A stretch of DNA of 64,000 nucleotides, taken from positions 1,603,707 through 1,667,706 of the forward strand of contig NZ_KE136354.1 in the NCBI RefSeq assembly GCF_000406945.1, written 5' to 3'. The stretch comes from Enterococcus dispar ATCC 51266 (GTDB taxonomy: Bacteria > Bacillota > Bacilli > Lactobacillales > Enterococcaceae). The notes beneath the pieces were generated by a model. That model made no database searches and had not been told where the DNA came from. It saw only the letters and a list, made by a program, of their open reading frames with translations. Position numbers and translations under genes: made by a program. Shown piece after piece: positions 9,280 to 17,807 of this stretch (its first letter is position 1; each line of letters starts with the position of its first letter).

Positions 9280-9893
9280 TAATCTTCTCGCTTCCTAATT
9301 GTAAAGCTACCTTTTTTGCCTTCTTTTTTTGCCGATTTAGTCACTGTTTCGGTTTTCTTTGTTGGCTGTTTTTCACTTTTTTTCTTTAAAACCGGTTTTG
9401 TTTTTTTCTTTACATCTGTTTTCTTTTCAGCAATATGGGCTGCTGCCGGTTGATTATTGTAATTTTTCTTTCGACGTTTGCGGGTTTGTGTTTTTTCCCG
9501 TTTGTTGCCGATTCGCTGAATGACAAAATAGGCACAGCCAAAATTACAATATTCGTACAAATAATCTTCTAAAGTATCAATGCGTTGCTCTGGTTGCGCC
9601 TTTTTATCGTCGGCATTGAAAAAACCTTTCAGGCGTAGCTGCTCATAGCCCCAGTCACCAACAATATAATCATACCGCGCCAAAACTTCGCTGAAACGTT
9701 CCCCTAATTTCTCAGCATCAAAGCCATCCCGGTGGTCATAAACAAGCTTGTACTGACGTTGTCCAATCATAAAATCTGTTTCATTAATCGGCGTTACAAG
9801 CTCCCCTTTTTGCGGTTTTGCCACTTCTTCGGTTGCGACTTCCTCTAAAACCGTCGTCAATTCTTCGGTTAGATTTTTGTTCTCTTTTGTCAT
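9279..9893 (-). CDS. YutD family protein with long basic tail
   Basis: Residues 35-105 of this 204-residue protein match the YutD domain ([56 protein letters not shown]). Bacillus YutD is only about 100 residues. Here an additional tail of about 90 residues is almost entirely lysine, arginine, threonine and proline, a low-complexity polycation likely to be disordered and possibly nucleic-acid binding. An acidic N-terminal lead of about 25 residues precedes the domain. Function is unknown. It is first in the operon with yutF and the TIGR01906 gene. The upstream CACCTGTTT (plus strand) gives a Shine-Dalgarno AGGTG. Confidence 0.85.
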   Translation of the reverse strand: MTKENKNLTEELTTVLEEVATEEVAKPQKGELVTPINETDFMIGQRQYKLVYDHRDGFDAEKLGERFSEVLARYDYIVGDWGYEQLRLKGFFNADDKKAQPEQRIDTLEDYLYEYCNFGCAYFVIQRIGNKREKTQTRKRRKKNYNNQPAAAHIAEKKTDVKKKTKPVLKKKSEKQPTKKTETVTKSAKKEGKKGSFTIRKRED

Positions 9894-9927
9894 GATTTCA
9901 CCACCTGTTTTTCATTATACCTTGTTT

Positions 9928-11307
9928 TTATTTACTTGGATAGTGAGTTTGCAAATACGCTACCAACACACTGCGGATAAATTCTGGAAATAAAAATTCA
10001 TATTTTCCGGCGATCTCGATGGTAGGGAAAAACGGCACAAACATAAAATGATCGACAGTGGTAAAACTATATTCTTGTTCTGCGACAAGTTTTTCTCCCA
10101 GCCAATAAACTTCGTGGTTTACGGCATCATATAAGATACCATCATACGTAATGACACCAAAAACTTTACCGCGAAACCCCATGCCCATCATTGGGAAATT
10201 ACGTAAAAAATTGCGGTTTTTTTCCATTTCTAAAACTAAACGCCGGACATCTGCACCTTTCAAAGTTACTCTTAACAAATGCATTGGATGGGGTAAAGTT
10301 GTGTGCAATTGATCTTGATTGACTGCACCTTTTGGCAAGGCCTCTAAAAATAAGCCGCTATTTAAAATCGCCACATCCGTTTGACCCCTTTGTTCTACTG
10401 CTTTTAAAGTTGCATCGATGAGGCGCTGTTGTCCATCTAAATCCAAGGTTAAATCATAAGGCAAAACGGCTACTTTTTGAGCTTTTAATAAGTCATGCCC
10501 TTTTTGCAAATAACCGCTAATTTCCTCTTCATCTTCTGGAAAAGTTGTTAATGTTGCCGTTTCAATCGTCCGGGCTTTTTTTGAAATAATTTTATGGTCT
10601 TCTAATTCCAAACGGACTTCCCCAATATAATAACCAAACTTCCCAGCTGCGGCTAATTGTACGCCGTTGACTACTTTGCCATCGGGAAACAAGTGATGGG
10701 TATGGGAACCTAAAATAACATCAATTTCTGGCATTTCACTTGCAATCAACTGATCATCTTCAATGCCTAAATGACTCATTAACACCAATACATCTACCTG
10801 AGGACGCAAATGTGCAACTAAATTGGGCAGAATTTCCAAAGGATAGCGGATATCCCAACCATTGGGGCTATAGGTTAGAGGAAATGGTGCAGTCAGGGCA
10901 ATTAATCCTACTTTAGTCCCTGCTTGGGTGGTAATAATTTTATATTCTTGGGACCATTTTGGTGGACGCAACGTTTTTTTATCAAATAAATTGGCTAATA
11001 GTACATCAAAATTTGCTTCATCATAAAGATGATTCAAATCATATTTAGAATTGCCGACTCCTTCGTTATTTCCAATCGTAGCGGCATCATAATGAACCTC
11101 ATTCATTAAAGCGATATTGGCTTGACCATTAGTCGCTTCTGATAAGGGATGCCAGCGATCGACAAAATCTCCGAGATCGACTGTAATTGCACCATGTCCT
11201 TTTTGTGCCAATTCTCGTTGACGTTGTTCCAGATAACGTCTGATTTTCGGCCAATTTTCCAAATGGGAGTGTAAATCATTCGTATGCATAATGGTAATTT
11301 TTTCCAT
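9928..11307 (-). CDS. bifunctional metallophosphatase/5'-nucleotidase family protein (YunD-like)
   Basis: This 459-residue protein has a calcineurin-like metallophosphatase domain at the N-terminus and a 5'-nucleotidase C-terminal domain. Metal-binding motifs visible are MHTNDLHSHLE (residues 7-17), DLGDFVDRW (near 44-52), TIGNNEG (the usual GNHE has N here), MSHLGIEDD and GSHTHHLFPDG. Unlike exported 5'-nucleotidases it has no signal peptide and starts directly with the first metal motif, like Bacillus YunD. It probably hydrolyses a nucleotide or related phosphoester in the cytoplasm. It lies just upstream of the yutD operon, about 35 bases away, and may be co-transcribed. Confidence 0.87.
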   Translation of the reverse strand: MEKITIMHTNDLHSHLENWPKIRRYLEQRQRELAQKGHGAITVDLGDFVDRWHPLSEATNGQANIALMNEVHYDAATIGNNEGVGNSKYDLNHLYDEANFDVLLANLFDKKTLRPPKWSQEYKIITTQAGTKVGLIALTAPFPLTYSPNGWDIRYPLEILPNLVAHLRPQVDVLVLMSHLGIEDDQLIASEMPEIDVILGSHTHHLFPDGKVVNGVQLAAAGKFGYYIGEVRLELEDHKIISKKARTIETATLTTFPEDEEEISGYLQKGHDLLKAQKVAVLPYDLTLDLDGQQRLIDATLKAVEQRGQTDVAILNSGLFLEALPKGAVNQDQLHTTLPHPMHLLRVTLKGADVRRLVLEMEKNRNFLRNFPMMGMGFRGKVFGVITYDGILYDAVNHEVYWLGEKLVAEQEYSFTTVDHFMFVPFFPTIEIAGKYEFLFPEFIRSVLVAYLQTHYPSK

Positions 11308-11461
11308 ATAAAGGCCTCATTTCTAAAAGTATGTCACCTATTAAACTTAGACTAGCACATTTTTTTCACAGCGTCTTATTTGGATAATCGAGTTTTAAAT
11401 CTTTTACCCCTAGCCTGCCATTTGCTAAAATGAATTTAGTAGCATAAAAGGAGGAATGAAG

Positions 11462-11743
11462 ATGAAACACACATTAAAAGCGGAATGGGAAAAACTATTT
11501 AGTAAAAAACATGACTTATCTGAATTAAAAAAGACGACCAAAAATGAAACAGGACATTTTATTACCCCAGATGGCGTTAAAACTGAGGTCTGGGAAAAGC
11601 ATGATGAAAACGGGCTGAACGAATTGATGACTTCTGATTGGGAATCTTTCTTAGACGGCAATGATGTCTTTAGTGAATTAAGTTTAGAAGAACAAAATGA
11701 ATTAAAAGCAAATTCCCCTCGTTATGAAGACTATCATCAATAA
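11462..11743 (+). CDS. hypothetical protein, 93 aa
   Basis: No family is recognised with confidence. The 93-residue protein is charged and soluble, with an N-terminal basic helix (KHTLKAEWEKLFSKKHDL), a middle strand-like part (GHFITPDGVKTEVWEKHDENG) and an acidic C-terminal third (SWESFLDGN-like, SELSLEEQNELK). The start at 11462 was chosen because GGAGG lies seven bases before it; an upstream in-frame ATG at 11456 is only one base from that site. It appears monocistronic and shares a terminator with the converging AI-2E gene. Confidence 0.7.
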   Translation: MKHTLKAEWEKLFSKKHDLSELKKTTKNETGHFITPDGVKTEVWEKHDENGLNELMTSDWESFLDGNDVFSELSLEEQNELKANSPRYEDYHQ

Positions 11744-11800
11744 CCTCGATACATTGGCCTTATTCCTCGGGAAAATCATATAAGAACTTTACGTATACAC

Positions 11801-11843
11801 AAAAAGTGCTGGCAGATTCAGCTTTTCTGCCAGCACTTTTTTT
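11801..11843. terminator. bidirectional terminator
   Basis: AAAAAGTGCTGGCAGA and TCTGCCAGCACTTTTTTT form a strong stem between two converging genes, with A and T tracts on both sides. Confidence 0.9.
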
Positions 11844-13002
11844 ATTCTTCAAAATCAGTCTCTTCATACTTTCCATACTCACCATAAAACCGATTGTAAC
11901 GGCTCTTTAGTTTGCGGAAAAAATAAATACACAACACTTTAATTACCGCATAAATTGGAATCCCAAAAATCAGTCCGAACATTCCCATTAAATCCCCCAT
12001 CACAAGTAAAACCAAAACAATTGTAATTGGATGGACTAAAAGATGTTTTCCCATTACGGCCGGTTCAATCAAATGACCATTACTCATTTGAACAATTACC
12101 CAGACCAAACACATTTTTATTAACATGCCAAAAGAAGACATTAATGCCACAATAAAAGCCGGAATAAAAGCAATAAAAGGTCCAATATAAGGAATAATCG
12201 CGGTAACCCCCGTTAATAACGATAACGAGCCGGCATAAGGCATCCCAATGATGACAAAGCCTAGAAATGTCAATAAACCAATGGCAATACTGACTAAGAC
12301 TTGTCCTTTCAAATAAGCCCCTACTTGCGTATTCATACTACCTGCAATCGCTTTGGCATCTTTGCGAAAACGAGGTGGAATTAATTTGGTAACATAATGA
12401 AAGAATTTACGATCATCTTTTAATAAGAAAAAGGTAATAATTGGTGCAGTTCCAATAATTAATACCGTACTGGTGATAGTTGACACCACATTTGATGCAC
12501 CTTTAAGAACATTGGATAAATAATCGGTTAACCGACTAGACAGTCCTTCTGACCAATTTTGTAATTTTTCCATCGTCTGATCCAACGACTCTTCAAAAGG
12601 TGAATTATCGAATAATTTTGTTAACATTTTAATGGTTTTATCCACATAATCCGGGAAAGATGAAACAAGTGAAAGAACTTGTTTTTGAATAATTGGACTA
12701 ATCAGTACGACTGCTACTACAACTAAACCAATTAAAATAATAAATAATGCCGCAACACTAATCACCCGTTTGATTCCGTTGGCTTCTAGCCAATCGATAA
12801 TAGGATTAAATAAATAATATAAGACCATCGTTAAAATTAGCGGCCCACTAATGGCCTTAAAAATGGTTACAAAAGGATCAAATAAGAAATCCAGCTGTGA
12901 AAACAGCCATAAAACAGCCCCCATTAATAATAAAGCCACTAAAGTAAAAATTAAATTGCGTCCCCCTAAAAAATTAATCCAGCGGGTGGGTTTCTTCTCC
13001 AT
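11842..13002 (-). CDS. AI-2E family transporter (PerM/YueF-like permease)
   Basis: This protein of 386 residues has about eight hydrophobic helices: two near the N-terminus (NLIFTLVALLLMGAVLWLFS; GPLILTMVLYYLFNPIIDWL), a third at 55-75, a hydrophilic region of about 90 residues (LSSFPDYVDKTIKMLTKLFD), then a C-terminal block with PIIGTAPIITFFLLKDD, GLLTFLGFVIIGMPYA and GPFIAFIPAFIVALM. This is the UPF0118/AI-2E layout; members are linked to AI-2 export or Na+/H+ antiport, and substrate is not predictable. The start at 13002 has AAGGAG nine bases upstream; the frame also opens at 13011 (GTG) and 13008. Confidence 0.85.
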   Translation of the reverse strand: MEKKPTRWINFLGGRNLIFTLVALLLMGAVLWLFSQLDFLFDPFVTIFKAISGPLILTMVLYYLFNPIIDWLEANGIKRVISVAALFIILIGLVVVAVVLISPIIQKQVLSLVSSFPDYVDKTIKMLTKLFDNSPFEESLDQTMEKLQNWSEGLSSRLTDYLSNVLKGASNVVSTITSTVLIIGTAPIITFFLLKDDRKFFHYVTKLIPPRFRKDAKAIAGSMNTQVGAYLKGQVLVSIAIGLLTFLGFVIIGMPYAGSLSLLTGVTAIIPYIGPFIAFIPAFIVALMSSFGMLIKMCLVWVIVQMSNGHLIEPAVMGKHLLVHPITIVLVLLVMGDLMGMFGLIFGIPIYAVIKVLCIYFFRKLKSRYNRFYGEYGKYEETDFEE

Positions 13003-13136
13003 TACCATCACTCCTTACTTAGATTGTAACGGAGTTCAAAAAAGGTGTAAAAGAATACGCCATTTTAAGCTTAAATTAAGTTAGCCGCCTTATATTATTG
13101 ACATACCCAATAATTTTTTCATTTCTTCTCCTCTAG

Positions 13137-13177
13137 TGCCTTTGCAAAACTGCCAATTTTGCAAAGGCATTTCTTTT
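13137..13177 (+). terminator. orphan intrinsic terminator upstream of tadA
   Basis: TGCCTTTGCAAAA (13137-13149) and its exact complement (13157-13169) flank a seven-base loop and are followed by TTTCTTTT. No plus-strand gene precedes it in the preceding 1.2 kb, so either it ends an unannotated short transcript or it attenuates a leader reading into tadA. Confidence 0.7.
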
Positions 13178-13219
13178 ATCTTGAACAAAAAAATGCTAGA
13201 ATTTGGCGAGGTGAAAAAC

Positions 13220-13732
13220 GTGGAAAAAAGCAGCAGTTTGACACAGGAAACAAAAGAATACTATATGCAACTTGCTTTAGCAGAAGCAAAAAAAGCGCAA
13301 GCCATTGGTGAAGTGCCTATTGGTGCAATTGTAGTCTTAGACGGCAAAGTTATCGGTGCCGGCCATAATCTAAGAGAACATGACCAAGATGCAACCGCCC
13401 ATGCCGAGATGTTTGCCATCCGCCAAGCATGTCAAAATATTGAAAGTTGGCGCTTAGAACGCAGCCAATTATTTGTTACATTAGAACCCTGTCCCATGTG
13501 TAGTGGTGCGATGCAATTAGCCCGCGTAGAAGAGGTATACTTTGGCGCATATGACCCAAAAGGCGGTGCTGCTGGTTCGCTTATGAAAATTTTGACAGAC
13601 GAGCGCTTTAATCATTGGTCTTATGTGGAAGGGGGCATTTTATCAACCGCGTGCGGCCAGCTTCTAACCGATTTTTTCCGTGAATTACGCAAAAAAAGAA
13701 AAGCCGCGAAAAAGTCCCCAAACCCGCTTTAA
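13220..13732 (+). CDS. tadA: tRNA(adenine34) deaminase TadA
   Basis: This 170-residue zinc deaminase converts A34 to inosine in tRNA-Arg(ACG), needed to read CGN codons. The zinc and catalytic motifs are plain: HAEMFAIRQA (His and proton-shuttle Glu) and PCPMCSGAMQLARV (two cysteine ligands). The N-terminal MQLALAEAKKAQAIGEVPIGAIVV is typical. The start was placed at GTG 13220 with GAGGTG six bases upstream; the open frame further upstream reads through the orphan terminator and is not coding. An extended -10 (TGCTAGAAT at 13191-13199) may serve as promoter. SRP RNA lies about 70 bases downstream, a conserved neighbourhood. Confidence 0.93.
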   Translation: MEKSSSLTQETKEYYMQLALAEAKKAQAIGEVPIGAIVVLDGKVIGAGHNLREHDQDATAHAEMFAIRQACQNIESWRLERSQLFVTLEPCPMCSGAMQLARVEEVYFGAYDPKGGAAGSLMKILTDERFNHWSYVEGGILSTACGQLLTDFFRELRKKRKAAKKSPNPL

Positions 13733-13796
13733 AACAAGCCTTTGAATAAAACTTTTGAAAAAGACTAGCCAAACAGCCGGAAATACGCTATACTAA

Positions 13797-13895
13797 TTCT
13801 TGCCGCAAGGCTAGGACAATGGCAGGCTTGTGAATTGTGTCAGATCTGGAAGGAAGCAGCACTAAGCAGGATCTGCCATGTGTCTGATTAAAATG
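13797..13895 (+). ncRNA. ffs: signal recognition particle RNA, small bacterial (4.5S-like)
   Basis: The universally conserved apical SRP domain is present: GTCAGATCTGGAAGGAAGCAG (about 13838-13858 region), with the GGAAG tetraloop-closing segment and the AGCAG/CTAAGCAGG asymmetric loop. Flanking ACAATGGCA and TGCCATGTGT arms close the helix. It is the short lactobacillales form, without the Alu-like domain of Bacillus scRNA. Exact ends are approximate. It is followed by its own terminator. Confidence 0.9.
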
Positions 13896-13900
13896 ACGTT

Positions 13901-13928
13901 AAGCGAGACTTCGGTTTCGTTTTTTTTA
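13901..13928 (+). terminator. terminator of SRP RNA
   Basis: GCGAGAC, loop TTCG, GTTTCGT, then a run of eight T residues. Confidence 0.85.
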
Positions 13929-13971
13929 TTATAAAAAATTTGCTTAAACTCATTTTTCTATAAAAGAGTCA

Positions 13972-14016
13972 AAAAAAAAGAGGTAGCCCGAAAGATGAGG
14001 CCCCTCTTTTTTTTTA
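13972..14016. terminator. terminator of the 111-aa gene, probably bidirectional
   Basis: AAAAAAAGAGG and CCTCTTTTTTTTT arms enclose a GCCCGAAAGATGAGGC loop. It lies just beyond the stop codon of the minus-strand gene. Confidence 0.8.
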
Positions 14017-14020
14017 TTTA

Positions 14021-14356
14021 TTAGACAATTTGATCGATCAAACCGCTTAATTTATCTTTTAAACTTTCCGTTGTTTCTTTTAACGAATCCCCATAGACAG
14101 AAATTTGTTTACGGCCGGATTTAATTTTTTTCATGACACCCATTAATGAATCTAACTCATCATCGGATAAATTATCCACTACTGACATTAATTTTTCATT
14201 GCCATCAAATTTATCGCCAACGAATTGTTTTACTTTATATCGGTCTTTTTTATGACGAATTTTATTAATCACAGCATCTGATGCAATCACCGCTGTTGTA
14301 ATTCCGGCCACCGCTGCAATACTTAATCCAATTGTCACTTTTGTTTTATTTTTCAT
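14021..14356 (-). CDS. small membrane-anchored hypothetical protein (YtxH-like layout)
   Basis: This 111-residue protein has a short basic start (MKNKTK) and one hydrophobic segment (VTIGLSIAAVAGITTAVIAS, residues 7-26), then a charged, helical remainder ending in an amphipathic LKETTESLKDKLSGLIDQIV helix. The layout of a single N-terminal anchor plus coiled region resembles YtxH-domain or general-stress membrane proteins, but I cannot assign a family securely. It lies alone between SRP RNA and the YczE-type gene, with its own terminator. Confidence 0.65.
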   Translation of the reverse strand: MKNKTKVTIGLSIAAVAGITTAVIASDAVINKIRHKKDRYKVKQFVGDKFDGNEKLMSVVDNLSDDELDSLMGVMKKIKSGRKQISVYGDSLKETTESLKDKLSGLIDQIV

Positions 14357-14476
14357 CTTTGTCAGCCCCTATCTATAAAGTTTCCTACATCTTCATCATA
14401 GCACAGAGCCAAAAATAGCAAAAACAAAAGCGCTTTTAACGTTGAGAACCAGTGCTTATTCACACCGATTTTATTA

Positions 14477-15112
14477 TTAGTATGAAGAACTTTTCGTTAG
14501 AGAATGTACAACGGGGTGGGTAATTTTTTTATCAAAAAAGCTAATAAATGGTCCCGTTAAAAAAGCACTAATAAAAGTACCTATCCCAATTGGACCGCCA
14601 AAAATAAAGGCGACGACACTGAAAGTAACGTCTTGAATCACCCGGACCACGCGATAAGGTGCGTTAGTTTTATCAACAATTACAGGTGCAATCGCATCAT
14701 ATGGTGCATTACCAAGTTCAGCACCCATGTATAAAGAAGCACCAAAACTAAAAAGTAAAATTCCAATTATCAAAAAAATTCCTTGCATTACAATTGTTTC
14801 GGCTACCCAATTGAGATTGGTAAAAATTTCGGTATAAAAATCAATGAAAAAGCCAGCTAATACCATATTGATTACCGTGCCGACACCAATATATTTTCTA
14901 CCAAAAATAAAAATCAATACCAAAATAATGAGATTCACCAGCAATTGATAGACACCTAATGATAATCCAAATTTTTCTCCCAATGCAATATTTGTCGACG
15001 TATAGGGATCTAATCCCACTTTCCCCATCCGTAAAGTGGTGGCTCCTAATGCCAATATAGCCACTCCCACTAGCGCCACAAGCGCGCGTATCGCAATTTC
15101 TTTTTTATTCAT
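14477..15112 (-). CDS. YczE/YyaS family integral membrane protein
   Basis: This 211-residue protein has five predicted membrane helices. Family hallmarks are the first helix ALVALVGVAILALGATTL, the RMGKVGLDPYTSTNIALG loop, VGTVINMVLAGFFIDFYTE, GAELGNAPYDAIAP and the final GPIGIGTFISAFLTGPFISFF segment. It is closer to Bacillus YczE than the gene at 3647. YczE of Bacillus is linked to surfactin production, but the molecular role of the family is unknown. A GGAGGCACGAC sequence places the Shine-Dalgarno correctly before ATG. Confidence 0.85.
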   Translation of the reverse strand: MNKKEIAIRALVALVGVAILALGATTLRMGKVGLDPYTSTNIALGEKFGLSLGVYQLLVNLIILVLIFIFGRKYIGVGTVINMVLAGFFIDFYTEIFTNLNWVAETIVMQGIFLIIGILLFSFGASLYMGAELGNAPYDAIAPVIVDKTNAPYRVVRVIQDVTFSVVAFIFGGPIGIGTFISAFLTGPFISFFDKKITHPVVHSLTKSSSY

Positions 15113-15230
15113 GTCGTGCCTCCAGCTCGATTTTTATCACAATCGTTTCCTATACTTATTATTTTGTCAAAACTTTGCCAAAAGTGCAAAGATTTGCTTT
15201 AGATCAAGACTTTTGCAGGAGTAAAGGTAT

Positions 15231-15270
15231 AAAAAAATACGCCACCGACCAAAGTCGATCACGTATTAAA
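15231..15270 (-). terminator. terminator of the zinc metallopeptidase gene
   Basis: AATACG and CGTATT outer arms with GACC/GTCG inner pairs, followed on the minus strand by a run of seven T residues. Confidence 0.75.
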
Positions 15271-15274
15271 AAGA

Positions 15275-15985
15275 CTAATCTCTGCGATTCCCACCAAAGA
15301 TCAATATAAGGCGCAACAATTGTAAGAAAGTGGCAACAGCAGCAGCCACATAAGTTAATGCTGCGGCAAACAATACTTTTCGTGCCATTGGTAATTCCTC
15401 ATCAGATAATAAATTACCATTACTCAAAATTTTCAAAGCTCGAGCCGAAGCATTAAATTCAACTGGCAAAGTTACCAATTGGAAAATCAACGCCAACGAA
15501 AACGCCCAAAGACCTATCGTCACTAATTTTGGCGCACTTAGGAAAAAGCCAATTAAAATAATTGGAAAAGCTAAAGTTGAGCCGAAATTCGCTACCGGCA
15601 CGATTGCTGCCCGCAAACGTAATGGCACATAGCTTTTGGCGTCTTGTACCGCATGTCCACACTCATGGGCGGCTACTGCAATGGCCGCTACTGAAGTGGA
15701 TTGAGCCGTCGCCTCTGATAAACTCAACATTTTTGTTTGCGAATTATAGTTATCTGTCAAATTCCCAGCAATTCCTTGTACGCCTACATCATTAATCCCT
15801 TGATCATTTAAAATGTATTGCGCCGCTTGGGTGCCTGTTACATGATTGCGGCTTTTTACTTCATCGTACTTTCTAAACGTGCTATTTACATAAGCTGATG
15901 CAATCCCAGAAAGCACCAAACCGATAATTACTAAGATCATCGTTGGATCAAAAAAGGGCATAAAGCCATAACCCATTCCATACAT
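15275..15985 (-). CDS. putative membrane zinc metallopeptidase (YugP-like)
   Basis: This 236-residue protein matches the neutral zinc metallopeptidase_2 (YugP) family. The zinc-binding HECGH motif sits in VAAIAVAAHECGHAVQDAKSY near residue 100, and the region ALVFQLVTLPVEFNASARAL supplies the conserved downstream acid. About four hydrophobic segments indicate a membrane location, one at the start (MILVIIGLVLSGIASAYV) and others at 125-175 and the C-terminus. Physiological substrate is unknown. The start at 15985 has GGAGG eight bases before it; the open frame reaches 16003. Confidence 0.87.
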   Translation of the reverse strand: MYGMGYGFMPFFDPTMILVIIGLVLSGIASAYVNSTFRKYDEVKSRNHVTGTQAAQYILNDQGINDVGVQGIAGNLTDNYNSQTKMLSLSEATAQSTSVAAIAVAAHECGHAVQDAKSYVPLRLRAAIVPVANFGSTLAFPIILIGFFLSAPKLVTIGLWAFSLALIFQLVTLPVEFNASARALKILSNGNLLSDEELPMARKVLFAAALTYVAAAVATFLQLLRLILIFGGNRRD

Positions 15986-16079
15986 AATCATTTCCTCCCT
16001 CATGAAATCAGATAAAATTAACTAAGTCTATTTTACCATGTTACTCATGAAAATATTGTGAAGAGAATCGGAAGGAAGT

Positions 16080-16418
16080 TTATAATTTTTTGACAAACTC
16101 TGACTTTAATTTCATTGGCCCAAAACCATCTACTTTACAGTCAATATTATGGTCGCCTTCCACCAAGCGAATATTTTTTACTTTGGTTCCTTGTTTAATC
16201 GGATTCGAAGCACCTTTTACTTTTAAATCTTTAATCACGGTCACACTATCGCCATCTTGTAAAAAATTACCATTGGCATCTTTTGCAACCACTCCTGTTA
16301 CTTGCTCATCTACTTGAGAAGCACTCCATTCATGCCCACATTCTGGACAAACAAATAAGCCGCGATCTTCATATGTATACGCTGACCCGCATTCTGGACA
16401 TTTCGGTAATTGTGACAT
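16080..16418 (-). CDS. zinc-ribbon PhnA-like (YjdM) protein
   Basis: This 112-residue protein has an N-terminal zinc ribbon with two CxxC-type pairs ([25 protein letters not shown], split over residues 7-30) and a C-terminal PhnA/YjdM domain ([52 protein letters not shown]). Despite the historical phn name, no phosphonate role is supported; the cellular function is unknown. It is a single gene beside the FLP module, on the same strand, and separated from it by a terminator. Confidence 0.9.
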   Translation of the reverse strand: MSQLPKCPECGSAYTYEDRGLFVCPECGHEWSASQVDEQVTGVVAKDANGNFLQDGDSVTVIKDLKVKGASNPIKQGTKVKNIRLVEGDHNIDCKVDGFGPMKLKSEFVKKL

Positions 16419-16558
16419 GTTTGTTCTCCTTTAAAATTTTTTCGTAGCTTTCATTTTACCTAAAAAAAGAGGCCCTGAAAAGAGGCGATTGGAAAGGTAT
16501 CAACCCGCTTAATCAATTTTTACTTCTTCTTAATAAAAACAACTTCTGTTTTCTTACT

Positions 16559-16596
16559 AAAAAGAGCGGATAATAAAATTTTATCCGCTCTTTTTA
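16559..16596 (-). terminator. terminator of the ATPase-HMA-Dps-FLP operon
   Basis: AAAAAGAGCGGATAA and TTATCCGCTCTTTTT form a long perfect stem a few bases after the FLP stop codon, with A/T tracts on both sides. Confidence 0.9.
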
Positions 16597-16600
16597 GCTC

Positions 16601-17260
16601 TTATAATTCTTCTAGTCCAGCTTTATCCAACAGTTCCACATGATAGCCTGTTCGTAAAATTAATTGCATTTTTTCCAATAATTTGAATTTACGGGACAGT
16701 GTTTCTGGCGTAGTGCCTAAAAATGCTGCGAGTTCTTTCATTTTCATCGGAATTGTGACCTGATTACATTGGGCGACTTTACTTAAATCCAGCAAGTAAA
16801 TTGCTAAACGTTCTTCAATTTTTTCTATGGTCAAAAATTGACTTTGTTGTTCCACCTTTGTCATCTTTTCGGCATTTATCTCCAACAATTTTAGACTAAG
16901 CTCTGGATAATCCAGCAGCAATTGTTTAAAGTCCCTTTGCTTTAAAATACAGACTTCAGTTTTTTGTAATGCTTCACTAAATAAGTTATGATTCGTAGCG
17001 CCAAAAAGTAGATTTTCGCCTTCATAGCCTCCAGGTTCTATTACCCGCAATAGCTGTTCTCTCCCAGCAGCAGATAATTGATACACTTTCAAATTTCCCC
17101 TTGCCACAATTACCAATTGTGCTTGTCCATCAGGAGTAATAACTTGTTCGCCTTTTTGGAAAATGTGATGTTGAACCAACTGATTGATTTTGTGCTGATC
17201 TTCTTCATCTAAGTGATTAAATAACGGTACTAAAGTCACACATAAGTGATTCTGTGCCAT
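16601..17260 (-). CDS. FLP-type Crp/Fnr family transcriptional regulator
   Basis: This 219-residue regulator has an N-terminal cNMP-binding-like beta barrel (residues 10-115), a long dimerisation helix (EKMTKVEQQSQFLTIEKIEERLAIYLLDL) and a C-terminal winged helix whose recognition helix reads GTTPETLSRKFKLLE. The E--SR recognition pattern fits TTGAT...ATCAA sites. Cysteines at 7 and 104 match the pair that forms a regulatory disulfide in Lactobacillus casei FLP (family knowledge); no Fe-S cluster motif is present. It is last in the metal operon and two matching operators lie upstream, so autoregulation is likely. Confidence 0.9.
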   Translation of the reverse strand: MAQNHLCVTLVPLFNHLDEEDQHKINQLVQHHIFQKGEQVITPDGQAQLVIVARGNLKVYQLSAAGREQLLRVIEPGGYEGENLLFGATNHNLFSEALQKTEVCILKQRDFKQLLLDYPELSLKLLEINAEKMTKVEQQSQFLTIEKIEERLAIYLLDLSKVAQCNQVTIPMKMKELAAFLGTTPETLSRKFKLLEKMQLILRTGYHVELLDKAGLEEL

Positions 17261-17273
17261 GCGAGTTCCTCCT

Positions 17274-17804
17274 TTAAAGCGACTCTACCAATAAACCTTC
17301 GAGTGTATCGTGGCCAATGAAGCTTTGAAAAAGACGACTTTGGGCTTTTAACCAACCATATAATGATTGCAAAAATTGGATTAAAGCGAATTTCTCTTCT
17401 TTTTCTGCTAATTTGATGCCCCGTGTCACAAATAAATTTTGAGTATTAAAATCTTGTACAGCTGTAAATAGAATTGTCTCCATCGTTTCATATTTTAATT
17501 GTCCACTTTCTTCTAACATTGCATACTGAATGAATTCTGCCGTAGTGGTGGGAATAACTTCTCCTTCATCTAACAACAATTGATTTAAGTGGTCAATCAA
17601 TTCATCTTCTTTTTTTATAATACCTTCAATTTGACCGCCAAAAGCCACTTTACTCCCTTTTAAATAATAATTAGCCTGACGTAATTTATTTCGTTGGATA
17701 AATAAATTGGCTAAAATATGACCACTCATAGCACCTGTTGTTGGGGTATGATGATCTTTATCACTTTGGACTAATTCAACTTGATATTTTTCTGCAGCAT
17801 CCAT
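17274..17804 (-). CDS. Dps/ferritin-like protein with altered ferroxidase site
   Basis: This 176-residue all-helical protein aligns loosely with Dps: GHILANLFIQRNKLRQANYYLKG corresponds to the first helix and the HWxxKG region, and EDELIDHLNQLLLDEGEVIPTT to the D-E helix with the usual GG-P turn. The two helix-B histidines of the Dps ferroxidase centre are not where expected (N and G occupy those places), while acidic residues remain. It may bind another metal or act only as a structural or DNA-binding protein. It sits between the HMA chaperone and FLP genes, four bases after the former, so a role in metal handling is inferred. Confidence 0.6.
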   Translation of the reverse strand: MDAAEKYQVELVQSDKDHHTPTTGAMSGHILANLFIQRNKLRQANYYLKGSKVAFGGQIEGIIKKEDELIDHLNQLLLDEGEVIPTTTAEFIQYAMLEESGQLKYETMETILFTAVQDFNTQNLFVTRGIKLAEKEEKFALIQFLQSLYGWLKAQSRLFQSFIGHDTLEGLLVESL

Positions 17805-17807
17805 CTT

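Noticed and set aside
13090-13122. 10-codon minus-strand frame (MKKLLGMSII) with GAGGAG upstream
   Set aside because: Could be a leader peptide of the AI-2E gene, but it is too short to support and no attenuator structure follows it.
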